Source of the DNA: Siderastrea siderea
Lineage: Eukaryota; Cnidaria; Anthozoa; Scleractinia; Rhizangiidae
Assembly (NCBI GenBank): GCA_964030785.1
Contig: OZ034979.1
Coordinates: 39,094,984 to 39,158,983 of the forward strand
DNA length: 64,000 bases
Direction of reading: 5' to 3'
Position numbers and translations under genes: made by a program. Positions 34,982 to 47,861 of the stretch are shown piece by piece. The notes under the pieces were generated by a model. It had not been told where the DNA came from, did no database searches, and saw only the letters and a list, made by a program, of their open reading frames with translations. Each line of letters starts with the position of its first letter. Position 1 is the stretch's first letter.

Positions 34982-37900
34982 ACTGTAGATAGCTGTTCCT
35001 ATTGTAGACACTGTAGATAGCTGTTCCTGCTGTAGACACTGTGGATAGCTGTTCCTATTGTAGACACTGCAGATACCTGTTCCTGCTGTAGACACTGTGG
35101 ATAGCTGTTCCTGATGTAGACACTGTAGATAGCTGTTCCTATTGTAAACACTGTAGATAGCTGTTCCTATTGTAGACACTGTAGATAGCTGTTCCTACTG
35201 TAGACACTGTAGAAAGCTGTTCCTACTGTAGACACTGTGGATAGCTGTTCCTATTGTAGACACTGTTGATAGCTGTTCCTGCTGTAGACACTGTAGATAG
35301 CTGTTCCGACTGTAGACACTGTAGATAGCTGTTCCTGCTGTAGACACTGTGCATAGCTGCTCCTATTGTAGAAACTGTAGATAGCTGCTCCTATTGTAGA
35401 CACTGTAGATAGCTGCTCCTATTGTAGACACTGTAGATAGCTGCTCCTACTGTGGACACTGTAGTTAGCTGCTCCTATAGTAGACACTGTAGATAGCTGT
35501 TCCTGCTGTAGACACTGTGGATAGCTGCTCCTATTGTAGACACTGTAGATAGCTGTTCCTACTGTAGACACTGTAGATAGCTGTTCCTACTGTAGACACT
35601 GTGGATAGCTGTTCCTGCATTAGACACTGCAGATAGCTGTTCCTATTGTAGACACTGCAGATAGCTGTTCCTGCTGTAGACACTGTGGATAGCTGCTCCT
35701 ATTGTAGACACTGTAGATAGCTGCTCCTATTGTAGACACTGTAGATAGCTGCTCCTACTGTAGACACTGTAGATAGCTGCTCCTATTGTAGACACTGTAG
35801 ATAGCTGCTCCTATTGTAGACACTGTAGATAGCTGCTCCTACTGTAGACACTGTAGATAGCTGCTCTTATTGTAGACACTGTAGATAGCTGTTCCTACTT
35901 TAGACACTGTAGATAGCTGTTCCTATTGTAGTCACTGTGGATAGCTGTTCCTATTGTAGACACTGCAGATACCTGTTCCTACTGTAGACACTGTACATAG
36001 CTGTTCCTACTGTAGACACTGTGGATAGCTTTTCCTATTGTAGACAGTGCAGATAGCTGTTCCTGCTGTAGACACTGTAGATAGCTGTTCCTACTGTAGA
36101 CACTGTAGATAGCTGTTCCTGCTGTAGACACTGTGGATAGCTGTTCCTATTGTAGACACTGCAGATACCTGTTCCTGCTGTAAACACTGTGGATAGCTGT
36201 TCCTGATGTAGACACTGTAGATAGCTGTTCCTATTGTAGACACTGTAGATAGCTGTTCCTATTGTAGACACTGTAGATAGCTGTTCCTACTGTAGACACT
36301 GTAGATAGCTGTTCCTACTGTAGACACTGTGGATAGCTGTTCCTATTGTAGACACTGCAGATAGCTGTTGCTGCTGTAGACACTGTAGATAGCTGTTCCT
36401 ACTGTAGACACTGTAGATAGCTGTTCCTGCTGTAGACACTGTGGATAGCTGCTCCTATTGTAGACACTGTAGATAGCTGCTCCTATTGTAGACACTGTAG
36501 ATAGCTGTTCCTACTGTGGACACTGTAGATAGCTACTCCTATTGTAGACACTGTAGATAGCTGCTCCTATTGTAGACACTGTAGATAGCTGCTCGTACTG
36601 TGGACACTGTAGATAGCTACTCTTATTGTAGACACTGTAGATAGCTGCTCCTATTGTAGACACTGTAGATAGCTGCTCCTACTGTAGACACTGTAGCTAG
36701 CTGCTCCTATTGTAGACACTGTAGATAGCTGTTCCTACTTTAGACACTGTAGATAGCTGTTCCTATTGTAGTCACTGTAGATAGCTGTTCCTATTGTAGA
36801 CACTGTTGATAGCTGTTCCTATTCAAGACACTGTGGATAGCTGTTCCTATTGTAGACACTGTAGATAGCTGTTCCTAGTGTAGACACTGTAGATAGCTGT
36901 TCCTACTGTAGACACTGTAGATAGCTGTTCCTAATGTAGACACTGTAGATAGCTGTTCCCATTGTAGACACTGTAGATAGCTGTTCCTACTGTAGACACT
37001 GTGGATAGCTGTTCCTATTGTAGACACTGTAGAGAACTGTTCCTGCTGTAGACACTGTGGATAGCTGTTCCTATTGTAGACACTGCAGATACCTGTTCCT
37101 GTTGTAGACACTGTGGATAGCATTTCCTGATGTAGACACTGTAGATAGCTGTTCCTATTGTAGACACTGTAGATAGCTGTTCCTATTGTAGACACTGTAG
37201 ATAGCTGTTCCTACTGTAGACACTGTAGATAGCTGTTCCTACTGTAGACACTGTGGATAGCTGTTCCTATTGTAGACACTGCAGATAGCTGTTCCAGCTG
37301 TAGAGACTGTAGATAGCTGCTCCTATTGTAGACACTGTAGATAGCTGCTCCTATTGTAGACACTGTAGATAGCTGCTCCTACTGTAGACACTGTAGATAG
37401 CTGCTCCTATTGTAGACACTGTAGATAGCTGTTCCTATTGTAGACACTGTAGATAGCTGCTCCTACTGTGGACACTGTAGATAGCTGCTCCTATTGTAGA
37501 CACTGTAGATAGCTGCTCCTATTGTATACACTGTAGATAGCTGCTCCTACTGTAGACACTGTAGATAGCTGCTCCTATTGTAGACACTGTAGATAGCTGC
37601 TCCTATTGTAGACACTGCAGATAGCTGTTCCTGCTGTAGACACTGTAGATAGCTGCTCCTATTGTAGACACTGTAGATAGCTGCTCCTATTGTAGACACT
37701 GTAGATAGCTGCTCCTATTGTAGACACTGTAGATAGCTGCTCTTACTGTGGACACTGTAGATAGCTGCTCCTATTGTAGACACTGTAGATAGCTGTTCCT
37801 GCTGTAGACACTGTGGATAGCTGCTCCTATTGTAGACACTGTAGATAGCTGTTCCTACTGTAGACACTGTAGATAGCTGTTCCTACTGAAGACACTGTGG

Positions 37901-40900
37901 ATAGCTGTTCCTACTGTAGACAGTGCAGATAGCTGTTCCTGCTGTAGACACTGTAGATAGCTGTTCCTACTGTAGACACTGTGGATAGCTGTTCCTGCTG
38001 TAGACACTGTAGATAGCTGTTCCTATTGTAGACACTGCAGATAGCTGTTCCTGCTGTAGACACTGTGGATAGCTGCTCCTATTGTAGACACTGTAGATAG
38101 CTGCTCCTATTGTAGACACTGTAGATAGCTGCTCCTATTGTAGACACTGTAGATAGCTGCTCCTATTGTAGACACTGTAGAAAGCTGCTCCTACTGTAGA
38201 CACTGTAGATAGCTGCTCCTATTGTAGACACTGTAGATAGCTGTTCCTACTTTAGACACTGTAGATAGCTGTTCCTATTGTAGTCACTGTGGATAGCTGT
38301 TCCTATTGTAGACACTGCAGATACCTGTTCCTACTTTAGACACTGTAGATAGCTGTTCCTACTGTAGACACTGTGGATAGCTGTTCCTATTGTAGACAGT
38401 GCAGATAGCTGTTCCTGCTGTAGACACTGTAGATAGCTGTTCCCACTGTAGACACTGTAGATAGCTGTTCCTGCTGTAGACACTGTGGATAGCTGTTCCT
38501 ATTGTAGACACTGCAGATACGTGTTCCTGCTGTAGACACTGTGGATAGCTGTTCCTGATGTAGACACTGTAGATAGCTGTTCCTATTGTAGACACTGTAG
38601 ATAGCTGTTCCTATTGTAGACACTGTAGATAGCTGTTCGTACTGTAGACACTGTAGATAGCTGTTCCTACTGTAGACACTGTGGATAGCTGTTCCTATTG
38701 TGGACACTGCAAATAGCTGTTCCTGCTGTAGACACTGTAGATAGCTGTTCCTACTGTAGACACTGTAGATAGCTGTTCCTGCTGTAGACACTGTGGAGAG
38801 CTGCTCCTATTGTAGACACTGTAGATAGCTGCTCCTATTGTAGAAACTGTAGATAGCTGCTCCTATTGTAGACACTGTAGATAGCTGCTCCTACTGTGGA
38901 CACTGTAGATAGCTGTTCTTATTGTAGACACTGTAGATAGCTGTTCCTATAATAGACACTGTAGATAGCTGTTCCTACTGTAGACACTGTAGATAGCTGT
39001 TCCCACTGTAGACACTATAGATAGCTGTTCCTATTGTAGACACTGCAGATACCTGTTCCTACTTTAGACATTGTAGATAGCTGTTCCTATTGTAGACATT
39101 GTAGATAGCTGTTCCTGCTGTAGACACTGTGGATAGCTGCTCCTATTGTAGACACTGTAGATAGCTGCTCCTGTTGTAGACACTGTAGATAGCTGCTCCT
39201 ATTGTAGACACTGTAGATAGCTGCTCCTACTGTAGACACTGTAGATAGCTGCTCCTATTGTAGACACTATAGATAGCTGCTCCTATTGTAGACACTGTAG
39301 ATAGCTGCTCCTACTGTAGACACTGTAGATAGCTGCTCCTATTGTAGTCACTGTAGATAGCTGTTCCTATTGTAGACACTGTTGATAGCTGTTCCTATTG
39401 CAGACACTGTGGATAGCTGTTCCTATTGTAGTCACTGTGGATAGCTGTTCCTATTGTAGACACTGCAGATACCGGTTCCTACTGCAGACACTGTAGATAG
39501 CTGTTCCTACTGTAGACACTGTGGATAGCTGTTCCTATTGTAGAAAGTGCAGATAGCTGTTCCTGCTGTAGACACTGTGGATTGCTGTTCCTATTGTAGA
39601 CACTGTAGATAGCTGTTCCTGCTGTAGACACTGTGGATAGCTGTTCCTATTGTAGACACTGCAGATACCTGTTCCTGCTGTAGACACTGTGGATAACTGT
39701 TCCTGATGTAGACACTGTAGATAGCTGTTCCTATTGTAGACAATGTAGATAGCTGTTCCTATTGTAGACACTGTGGATAGCTGTTCCTGCTGTAGACACT
39801 GTAGATAGCTGTTCCTACTGTAGACACTGTAGATAGCTGTTCCTGCTGTAGACACTGTGCATAGCTGCTCCTATTGTAGACACTGTAGATAGCTGCTCCT
39901 TTTGTAGACACTGTAGATAGCTGCTCCTATTGTAGACACTGTAGATAGCTGCTCCTACTGTGGACACTGTAGTTAGCTGCTCCTATTGTAGACACTGTAG
40001 ATAGCTGTTCCTGCTGTAGACACTGTGGATAGCTGCTCCTATTGTAGACACTGTAGATAGCTGTTCCTACTGTAGACACTGTAGATAGCTGTTCCTACTG
40101 TAGACACTGTGGATAGCTGTTCCTGCTGTAGACACTGCAGATAGCTGTTCCTATTGTAGACACTGCAGATAGCTGTTCCTGCTGTAGACACTGTGGATAG
40201 CTGCTCCTATTGTAGACACTGTAGAAAGCTGCTCCTTCTGTAGACACTGTAGATAGCTGCTCCTATTGTAGACACTGTAGATAGGTGTTCCTACTTTAGA
40301 CACTGTAGATAGCTGTTCCTATTGTAGTCACTGTGGATAGCTGTTCCTATTGTAGACACTGCAGATACCTGTTCCTACTGTAGACACTGTAGATAGCTGT
40401 TCCTACTGTAGACACTGTGGTTAGCTGTTCCTATTGTAGACAGTGCAGATAGCTGTTCCTGCTGTAGACACTGTAGATAGCTGTTCCTACTGTAGACACT
40501 GTAGATAGCTGTTCCTGCTGTAGACACTGTGGATAGCTGTTCCTATTGTAGACACTGCAGATACCTGTTCCTGCTGTAGACACTGTGGATAGCTGTTCCT
40601 GATGTAGACACTGTAGATAGCTGTTCCTATTGTAGACACTGTAGATAGCTGTTCCTATTGTAGACACTGTAGATAGCTGTTCGTACTGTAGACACTGTAG
40701 ATAGCTGTTCCTACTGTAGACACTGTGGATAGCTGTTCCTATTGTAGACACTGCAAATAGCTGTTCCTGCTGTAGACACTGTAGATAGCTGTTCCTACTG
40801 TAGACACTGTAGATAGCTGTTCCTGCTGTAGACACTGTGGATAGCTGCTCCTATTGTAGACACTGTAGATAGCTGCTCCTATTGTAGAAACTGTAGATAG

Positions 40901-43767
40901 CTGCTCCTATTGTAGACACTGGAGATAGCTGCTCCTACTGTGGACACTGTAGATAGCTGTTCTTATTGTAGACACTGTAGATAGCTGTTCCTATAATAGA
41001 CACTGTAGATAGCTGTTCCTACTGTAGACACTGTAGATAGCTGTTCCCACTGTAGACACTATAGATAGCTGTTCCTATTGTAGACAGTCCAGATACCTGT
41101 TCCTACTGTAGACATTGTAGATAGCTGTTCCTATTGTAGACATTGTAGATAGCTGTTCCTGCTGTAGACACTGTGGATAGCTGCTCCTATTGTAGACACT
41201 GTAGATAGCTGCTCCTGTTGTAGACACTGTAGATAGCTGCTCCTATTGTAGACACTGTAGATAGCTGCTCCTACTGTAGACACTGTAGATAGCTGCTCCT
41301 ATTGTAGACACTGTAGATAGCTGCTCCTATTGTAGACACTGTAGATAGCTGCTCCTACTGTAGACACTGTAGATAGCTGCTCCTATTGTAGTCACTGTAG
41401 ATGGCTGTTCCTATTGTAGACACTGTTGATAGCTGTTCCTATTGCAGACACTGTGGATAGCTGTTCCTATTGTAGTCACTGTGGATAGCTGTTCCTATTG
41501 TAGACACTGCAGATACCGGTTCCTACTGCAGACACTGTAGATAGCTGTTCCTACTGTAGACACTGTGGATAGCTGTTCCTATTGTAGAAAGTGCAGATAG
41601 CTGTTCCTGCTGTAGACACTGTGGATAGCTGTTCCTATTGTAGACACTGTAGATAGCTGTTCCTGCTGTAGACACTGTGGATAGCTGTTCCTATTGTAGA
41701 CACTGCAGATACCTGTTCCTGCTGTAGACACTGTGGATAGCTGTTCCTGATGTAGACACTGTAGATAGCTGTTCCTATTGTAGACACTGTAGATAGCTGT
41801 TCCTATTGTAGACACTGTAGATAGCTGTTCCCACTGTAGACACTGTAGAAAGCTGTTCCTAATTTAGACACTGTGGATAGCTGTTCCTATTGTAGACACT
41901 GTTGATAGCAGTTCCTGCTGTAGACACTGTAGATAGCTGTTCCTACTGTAGACACTGTAGATAGCTGTTCCTGCTGCAGACACTGTGCATAGCTGCTCCT
42001 ATTGTAGACACTGTAGATAGCTGCTCCTATTGTAGACACTGTAGATCGCTGCTCCTATTGTAGACACTGTAGATAGCTGCTCCTACTGTGGACACTGTAG
42101 TTAGCTGCTCCTATTGTAGACACTGTAGATAGCTGTTCCTGCTGTAGACACTGTGGATAGCTGCTCCTATTGTAGACACTGTAGATAGCTGTTCCTACTG
42201 TAGACACTGTAGATAGCTGTTCCTACTGTAGACACTGTGGATAGCTGTTCCTGCTGTAGACACTGCAGATAGCTGTTCCTATTGTAGACACTGCAGATAG
42301 CTGTTCCTGCTGTAGACACTGTGGATAGCTGCTCCTATTGTAGACACTGTAGATAGCTGCTCCTATTGTAGACACTGTAGATAGCTGCTCCTACTGTAGA
42401 CACTGTAGATAGCTGCTCCTATTGTAGACACTGTAGATAGCTGCTCCTATTGTAGACACTGTAGATAGCTGCTCCTACTGTAGACACTGTAGATAGCTGC
42501 TCTTATTGTAGACACTGTAGATAGCTGTTCCTACTTTAGACACTGTAGATAGCTGTTCCTATTGTAGTCACTGTGGATAGCTGTTCCTATTGTAGACACT
42601 GCAGATACCTGTTCCTACTGTAGACACTGTAGATAGCTGTTCCTACTGTAGCCACTGTGGATAGCTGTTCCTATTGTAGACAGTGCAGATAGCTGTTCCT
42701 GCTGTAGACACTGTAGATAGCTGTTCCTACTGTAGACACTGTAGATAGCTGTTCCTGCTGTAGACACTGTGGATAGCTGTTCCTATTGTAGACACTGCAG
42801 ATACCTGTTCCTGCTGTAGACACTGTGGATAGCTGTTCCTGATGTAGACACTGTAGATAGCTGTTCCTATTGTAGACACTGTAGATAGCTGTTCCTATTG
42901 TAGACACTGTAGATAGCTGTTCCTACTGTAGACACTGTAGATAGCTGTTCCTACTGTAGACACTGTGGATAGCTGTTCCTATTGTAGACACTGCAGATAG
43001 CTGTTCCTGCTGTAGACACTGTAGATAGCTGTTCCTACTGTAGACACTGTAGATAGCTGTTCCTGCTGTAGACACTGTGGATAGCTGCTCCTATTGTAGA
43101 CACTGTAGATAGCTGCTCCTATTGTAGACACTGTAGATAGCTGTTCCTACTGTGGACACTGTAGATAGCTACTCCTATTGTAGACACTGTAGATAGCTGC
43201 TCCTATTGTAGACACTGTAGATAGCTGCTCGTACTGTGGACACTGTAGATAGCTACTCCTATTGTAGACACTGTAGATAGCTGCTCCTATTGTAGACACT
43301 GTAGATAGCTGCTCCTACTGTAGACACTGTAGATAGCTGCTCCTATTGTAGACACTGTAGATAGCTGTTCCTACTTTAGACACTGTAGATAGCTGTTCCT
43401 ATTGTAGTCACTGTAGATAGCTGTTCCTATTGTAGACACTGTTGATAGCTGTTCCTATTGCAGACACTGTGGATAGCTGTTCCTATTGTAGACACTGTAG
43501 ATAGCTGTTCCTAGTGTAGACACTGTAGATAGCTGTTCCTACTGTAGACACTGTAGATAGCTGTTCCTAATGTAGACACTGTAGATAGCTGTTCCCATTG
43601 TAGACACTGTAGACAGCTGTTCCTACTGTAGACACTGTGGATAGCTGTTCCTATTGCAGACACTGTAGATAGCTGTTCCTACGGTAGACACTGTGGATAG
43701 CTGTTCCTACTGTAGACACTGTAGATAGCTGTTCCTATTGTAGACACTGTAGATAGCTGTTCCTATT
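34982..43767 (+). repeat. Macrorepeat copy B (8.8 kb) of array 2
   Basis: Partner of 25,630-34,415 at an offset of 9,352 bp. Both boundaries lie inside the satellite. Rare private variants are carried by both copies (for example GCATTTCCTGATG at 27,769 and 37,121). Confidence 0.85.
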
Positions 43768-44008
43768 GTAGAGACTGTAGATAGCTGTTCCCACTGTAGA
43801 CGCTGTAGATAGCTGTTCCCACGGTAGACACTGTAGATAGTTGTTCCTACTGTAGACACTGTAGATAGCTGTTCCTATTGTAGACACTGTAGATAGCTGT
43901 TCCTAGTGTAGACACTGTAGATAGCTGTTCCTATTGTAGAGACTGTAGAGAGCTGTTCCTAATGTAAGCACTGTAGATAGCTGTTCCCATTGTAGTCACT
44001 GTAGATGT

Positions 44009-45059
44009 TGGTGAATAAGGGGATAAAGTAGTGTTCGTTAAATGAAGTGTACTAGGTGAGTTAATTTGCATTTGGTGACTGCGTGTCATGAATTTATAAC
44101 CGTAGAAAGAGCAACTAAGATTTTGCAAATCCAACATGGCGGCTACGATCAACCGAGATTTTGGCACTTGCGCTTCCCTGGAAAACGCCTGCATTTCAGG
44201 CTACGTTGTTACAGGACCCATCTTTATGGCCGGCTTTTAAATTATGAATATAATTATTTTACAAAGCATTTTAAAACACCCCGACTGTTTGGGCTCTTTC
44301 GTTGTCACAAGCTTACCTTGAAGTTCTTAAGTTTTCTCCTTTCTCATTCTAGCCATTTATTGGTGTGAAGGCAGGGCGTACTAGCCTGCCATAGTATCGG
44401 CTTTGGGAAAATACCTTCCCGAAAAACAAAGGTTTCTTAACATTCTTTGTTCGAAAAAAATGAATAAATTGACCGATTATTCTGTCCGCTAAGTGAACGA
44501 CTTTGCTCGAAAGGCTGCTCAATCTAGATTCTGTGCAAAAAAATCTCCTGGATAAACGGTAAATTGTAAACAATTGATTACACGTTTGTTCCATTTGCTC
44601 CATTGTGCGTGCTGCTTATAAAATCCCGAAAGTTCCCCTCTTCTGTCGTTTTCTGCTGCAAAAGGCCTATTTTGTGTCCTACTGCTAGAATTCCCATCTT
44701 TCCTCGAAATTCTGACCAAGGAACCGAACAAGCCTGGAAGAAACAGATGCTATCTCAGTGGGAGAGCGTAATTCACTGAGCTCAGAATAAGACGAAGCCA
44801 TTGATAGCTAATCGAAGTTAAGTATGTAGGGTAGGTAGGTAAAACTTTGTTTATACAGCTTACTCCGTCAACTCTTAACCAGGTTTGTAAAGTTAATACG
44901 ATTTTGTAAACATATATTTCATTTACTTTATTAATATAGCGATATTTCAATAATGATTTTATAACGTAATAATCCTACTTTATAGGGCTTTTAAATAATA
45001 CTTTATTTATAAAGCACTATTCCTCTGATAATCCATAAAAACTTAACAGATCAAATCCT
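44009..45059. other. Right flank of the satellite; no firm gene
   Basis: The array decays at 43,960-44,008 and ordinary sequence follows. A 34-codon frame at 44,136-44,240 plus (MAATINRDFGTCASLENACI onward, TAA at 44,238) has a good start context (CCAACATGGCGG), but the same word is a YY1-type promoter motif, and no donor or homology supports it. GTAGGGTAGGTAGGTAAAAC at 44,826 is a short degenerate repeat. No other content is recognised. Confidence 0.4.
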
Positions 45060-45265
45060 CGGTACCTTAGATCTAAATGCCGGTGGTTCGAGGCCCAGTC
45101 CCCGCCATCGTGTTGTTTCCTTAGACAAGAAACTTCACTCCACATTGTCTCTCTCCGCCAAGGTGTATAAATGGGTACCGGCAACATACCACTGGGGGTA
45201 ACCCTACAATGGACTGATATCCCATCCAGGGGGAGCAGCAATACTCTCATTTGCTTGGCTCGTGT
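45060..45265 (+). mobile_element. tRNA-type SINE of a widespread invertebrate class
   Basis: GGTTCGAGGCC at 45,085-45,095 fits a polymerase III B box. The body that follows (CCGCCATCGTGTTGTTTCCT, CTCTCTCCGCCAAGGTGTAT, AAATGGGTACCGGCAACATA, GGATGGGATATC inverted, CCATCCAGGGGGAGCAGCAA) matches a SINE body seen in many marine invertebrate genomes. The A box is not clear, so the 5' end may be truncated. The family name is not asserted. Confidence 0.6.
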
Positions 45266-45470
45266 GCGACTTAACCCTAACTTTTAATCCGATTAAATAA
45301 TTGGTTTTTAGACTACGGGGGAAACCCAAGGAAAGACGCGAAGTTGCAGTCTAGCTGTTGCTTGTGGTATAATATTAAATTACAGTTACATAACTATGCT
45401 GATGATGACTAGGAGTACGCTATAGCTGTTCAATACAGGGAAGATGTTTCTTTGTTATTCAAGGTAGAGT

Positions 45471-47611
45471 TTAGGGAATCGAGATAATTAGAGGCCAAAG
45501 TCTTTCAAAGTAGTGCCCTTCCTCGGGGTTTGGATGGTTATCCACGAATGAAATAGCTTTTCGATAAAATTCGATTGGATGCCTTTTAATCATGTCCCGA
45601 GTTGCTGCAAAACATCCCCTCGGGCATGAAGGGAAGTCGCTCGGGTGTGGAAAGCCAAACAGCTCCTCAAAAAATTCACCCAAAGTCAAATTAGCACGAC
45701 GAATTTCACCACTGTTTAACATGTCGAGCCACTTTCCATAGTGGGGAATTCGACCCCAGTCACTGAGTCGTTGCATAACTTTACACGTAACATTCTTCTT
45801 TACATTATAAACGTACTCCATGGGGTTTCTAAAGCATAAATAGCCATCCAGTTCTATACCGTCTCCTTGAAGAAAAACAGTGATTTCAGGCAACTTGTGA
45901 TAGTTGTTTATGATGTGATACAGGTAAGAGTGACTCTCTCGCCCAACATTAGGCAACTTCTCCCAGGCGTTCAATGGCAATAATGCGGGATGTTGTAGAT
46001 CCGTCCCCTTATGATAAACACGAGTGTGATTGGCTATTGGAGACAGCCAATCAAGATTTTCGTTATAATGAGCAATCACGAATTCATAGTCCTTCAATCG
46101 TTCATTGAAAAACCGGCCAGTGTTTCTCCTGGAATTAACAAGATTTGGGTTAGGGTAGGTGTCCTCTGGGATACCTCGTAAAAGCTTGTCGATGACTTCA
46201 ACACCCTGCATGAACGAGTGGTCTTGATTTGCAACCTCATATCGCCAGCCTCCAAACCGACCACGAGAGTAGATACCTTTGGATTCCAACCAAGGGTGGA
46301 CCTTTTCAAGAATCGTTTCTCTGTTGATAGAAGGAACTGGATAGCCATGGTCTAGTCGACGGTAGTATTTTGAAAGGACCATTTCTGATGTAATGAATCC
46401 GTAAGTAATTAAAGCTTCAATAGTAGTGTCAGTCAAGTGGTCCTTTGTCCAACGCTCCGGATTGGAGTTACTTTTAGGTTCTGCTGCCTCACACATCAGG
46501 GACCACTGATTACCAGGCATCGGAACATGATCGTCTGAGTAACTGGAGAAAACCGTTATTCGATAGAAAGGAGAATCAGAATCAGGAAAGTACATCCAGG
46601 ACTTGTTTGAGAGCATTTCAGGAGGTTGACCTTTAAGTCCAATACCTATGACGTGAGTGTGTGAATAGACCAGCTGGGAAGTCATGTTTTTCATTTCTTC
46701 CAAGGACCTATCCCTTCCCCTTATCGTGCTGACAAATACGTCGAGTGGAACTGTTGAGATTAGATTGTCAAACTTGATCTCCTGTAGTGCTTTAAACCAG
46801 CCACTCCTCTGTACTATTACAGAATTTGTGTCCACATTTATGCTTTTGACTTTATGATGAAACTTAAACCACTCGCGAGGAACAAGATCAGCAACTGCTC
46901 GCCATATGCCACCAGTTCCTTTGTACCGCGGGAATCGAAAACAATTGTTTGGTCCCCAGGCGGAATCTTCTGCAGAAGCTCCATTGTCATACTCTGCAAT
47001 TTTTTGCTTGATCTTAGTAATGTCTGGTACAGCAACTCGCTCACCAACCCAGACAGAGTTCATTTCAGTAGGATCTACGGTCCACACTTTTCTATTATAC
47101 TTCCTCATGAAAATCTCGCAAAGACCCGCACCAAAGTTGCTAAGAAGCCACTGGTCAAAGTTGGCAGGTTTCTCCTTTATCGGATTAGCGGCAATTTCCT
47201 CCAGACCTGATAAGCTCTTCTGTTGGTCCACTTTGTCCATCACCTCGATGTTATTCTGCACCGGGTATGGAATAAATCTTCGTTTGCCATCAGATCCCTT
47301 CATGAAGGCATACGCGGCCCTCTTTCTCACATTCCAATCTTTTATCGCCCTGTCCAGCACCCAATCAAAATATTCGTAATGTGAGAAGACCACATGACCC
47401 CCCATGTCCCAAAGGAAGCCTTGACCATCTCTCTCGGACGCAGCGAGTCCTCCGGGTTTCCCACTTTGTTCAAAGATAGCAACCGATATGTTCGTAAACT
47501 CTTTGCTAAGTTCATAAAGTCGATAAGCGGCGCCCAGAGCTGTTGGACCGGCGCCGATGATGATGACGTTATGTCTGCTGTCATTGTAAGTTCCTGACTG
47601 ATCAGCAACTC
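45471..47611 (-). CDS. FAD-dependent amine-oxidase-type domain fused to a DUF3431-like domain (terminal exon)
   Basis: One long exon, 2,141 bp, beginning after an acceptor (TTCTGTTACAG) and ending at a stop at 45,471. Joined to either upstream first exon it gives 752 or 749 residues. In 752-residue numbering: 40-54 linker (GVADQSGTYNDSRHN); 55-68 Rossmann FAD site VIIIGAGPTALGAA with acidic E87 closing strand 2; 107-112 WDMGGH; about 484-505 the second FAD segment GRFGGWRYEVANQDHSFMQG, as in protoporphyrinogen-oxidase or UDP-galactopyranose-mutase-like flavoproteins; 546-752 a DUF3431-like region (FVIAHYNENLDWL, VGRESHSYLYHIINNY, VFLQGDG, CFAATRDMIKRHP, FERLWP). DUF3431 proteins resemble glycosyltransferases, so action on sugars in the secretory pathway is plausible but inferred. 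The internal methionine at 47,405 is not the start, because the FAD site lies before it. Substrate unknown. No shifts or stops are seen. A minus-strand AATAAA at 45,002-45,007 could serve the 3' end. Confidence 0.85.
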
Positions 47612-47861
47612 CTGTAACAGAAGTTTAGTAGTGCGTCAAGACATTTGAAGATTGTGTGGTTCGGAAAAGTTAAACTTATATAATGTAGGAGAAGGCTTAA
47701 TCCACGGATATTGCTAAACCAAAACAATGCGCCGAACGACATCGAAGACAGCTGAACTCGATTTGTTGTGAATTGTTTCGCAGAAGCTTTACGTGTACAA
47801 ACACTAGAATTCAGTTTTAAGCTATAAAAGGATTTATGAGCAAAAAAATCGAACCTTAGCA

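Larger units (their letters stand above)
20009..44008 (+). repeat. 28-bp satellite, array 2 (about 857 units)
   Basis: Tandem 28-bp units with core TAGATAGCTGTTCCTA and junction TGTAGACACTGTAGA; a typical unit is 20,231-20,258. Main variants are TGTTCC versus TGCTCC, CTATTG versus CTACTG/CTGCTG, CTGTGGATAG, and CTGCAGATACC. Spacing stays at 28 bp over nearly the whole array; I see 2-bp losses near 20,587 and near 25,292. TGTAGA occurs twice per unit, giving a quasi-dyad around CAC. Reading frames of 60-134 codons on the minus strand arise because three units equal 84 bp; they repeat MSTIGTAIYSVYNRNSYLQC-like peptides and are not genes. Block order shows nested higher-order repeats (see separate entries). 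Confidence 0.98.

Noticed and set aside
20021..42907. Many minus-strand reading frames of 68-134 codons with repeated SVYNRNSYLQC-type peptides in the satellite.
   Set aside because: Three 28-bp units make 84 bp, so any three-unit series without a stop stays open. Frames end wherever a variant unit occurs, they have no independent start signals, and they follow the repeat's own substitutions.
44136..44240. 34-codon frame with good start context (AACATGGCGG).
   Set aside because: The same word is a YY1-type promoter motif; there is no donor, homologue or conserved copy to support translation.
46854..47379. Plus-strand frames of 118 and 157 codons opposite the oxidoreductase exon.
   Set aside because: They are antisense shadows of the FAD domain coding strand.
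45471..47405. Start of the oxidoreductase at the methionine of MGGHVV (47,405).
   Set aside because: The GAGPTALGAA nucleotide-binding motif lies upstream in the same frame, so starting there would remove the FAD site.
47342..47608. 88-codon minus frame starting MLISQELTM as the start of the oxidoreductase.
   Set aside because: It is out of frame with the FAD motif; the correct frame has no methionine between the acceptor and the motif.
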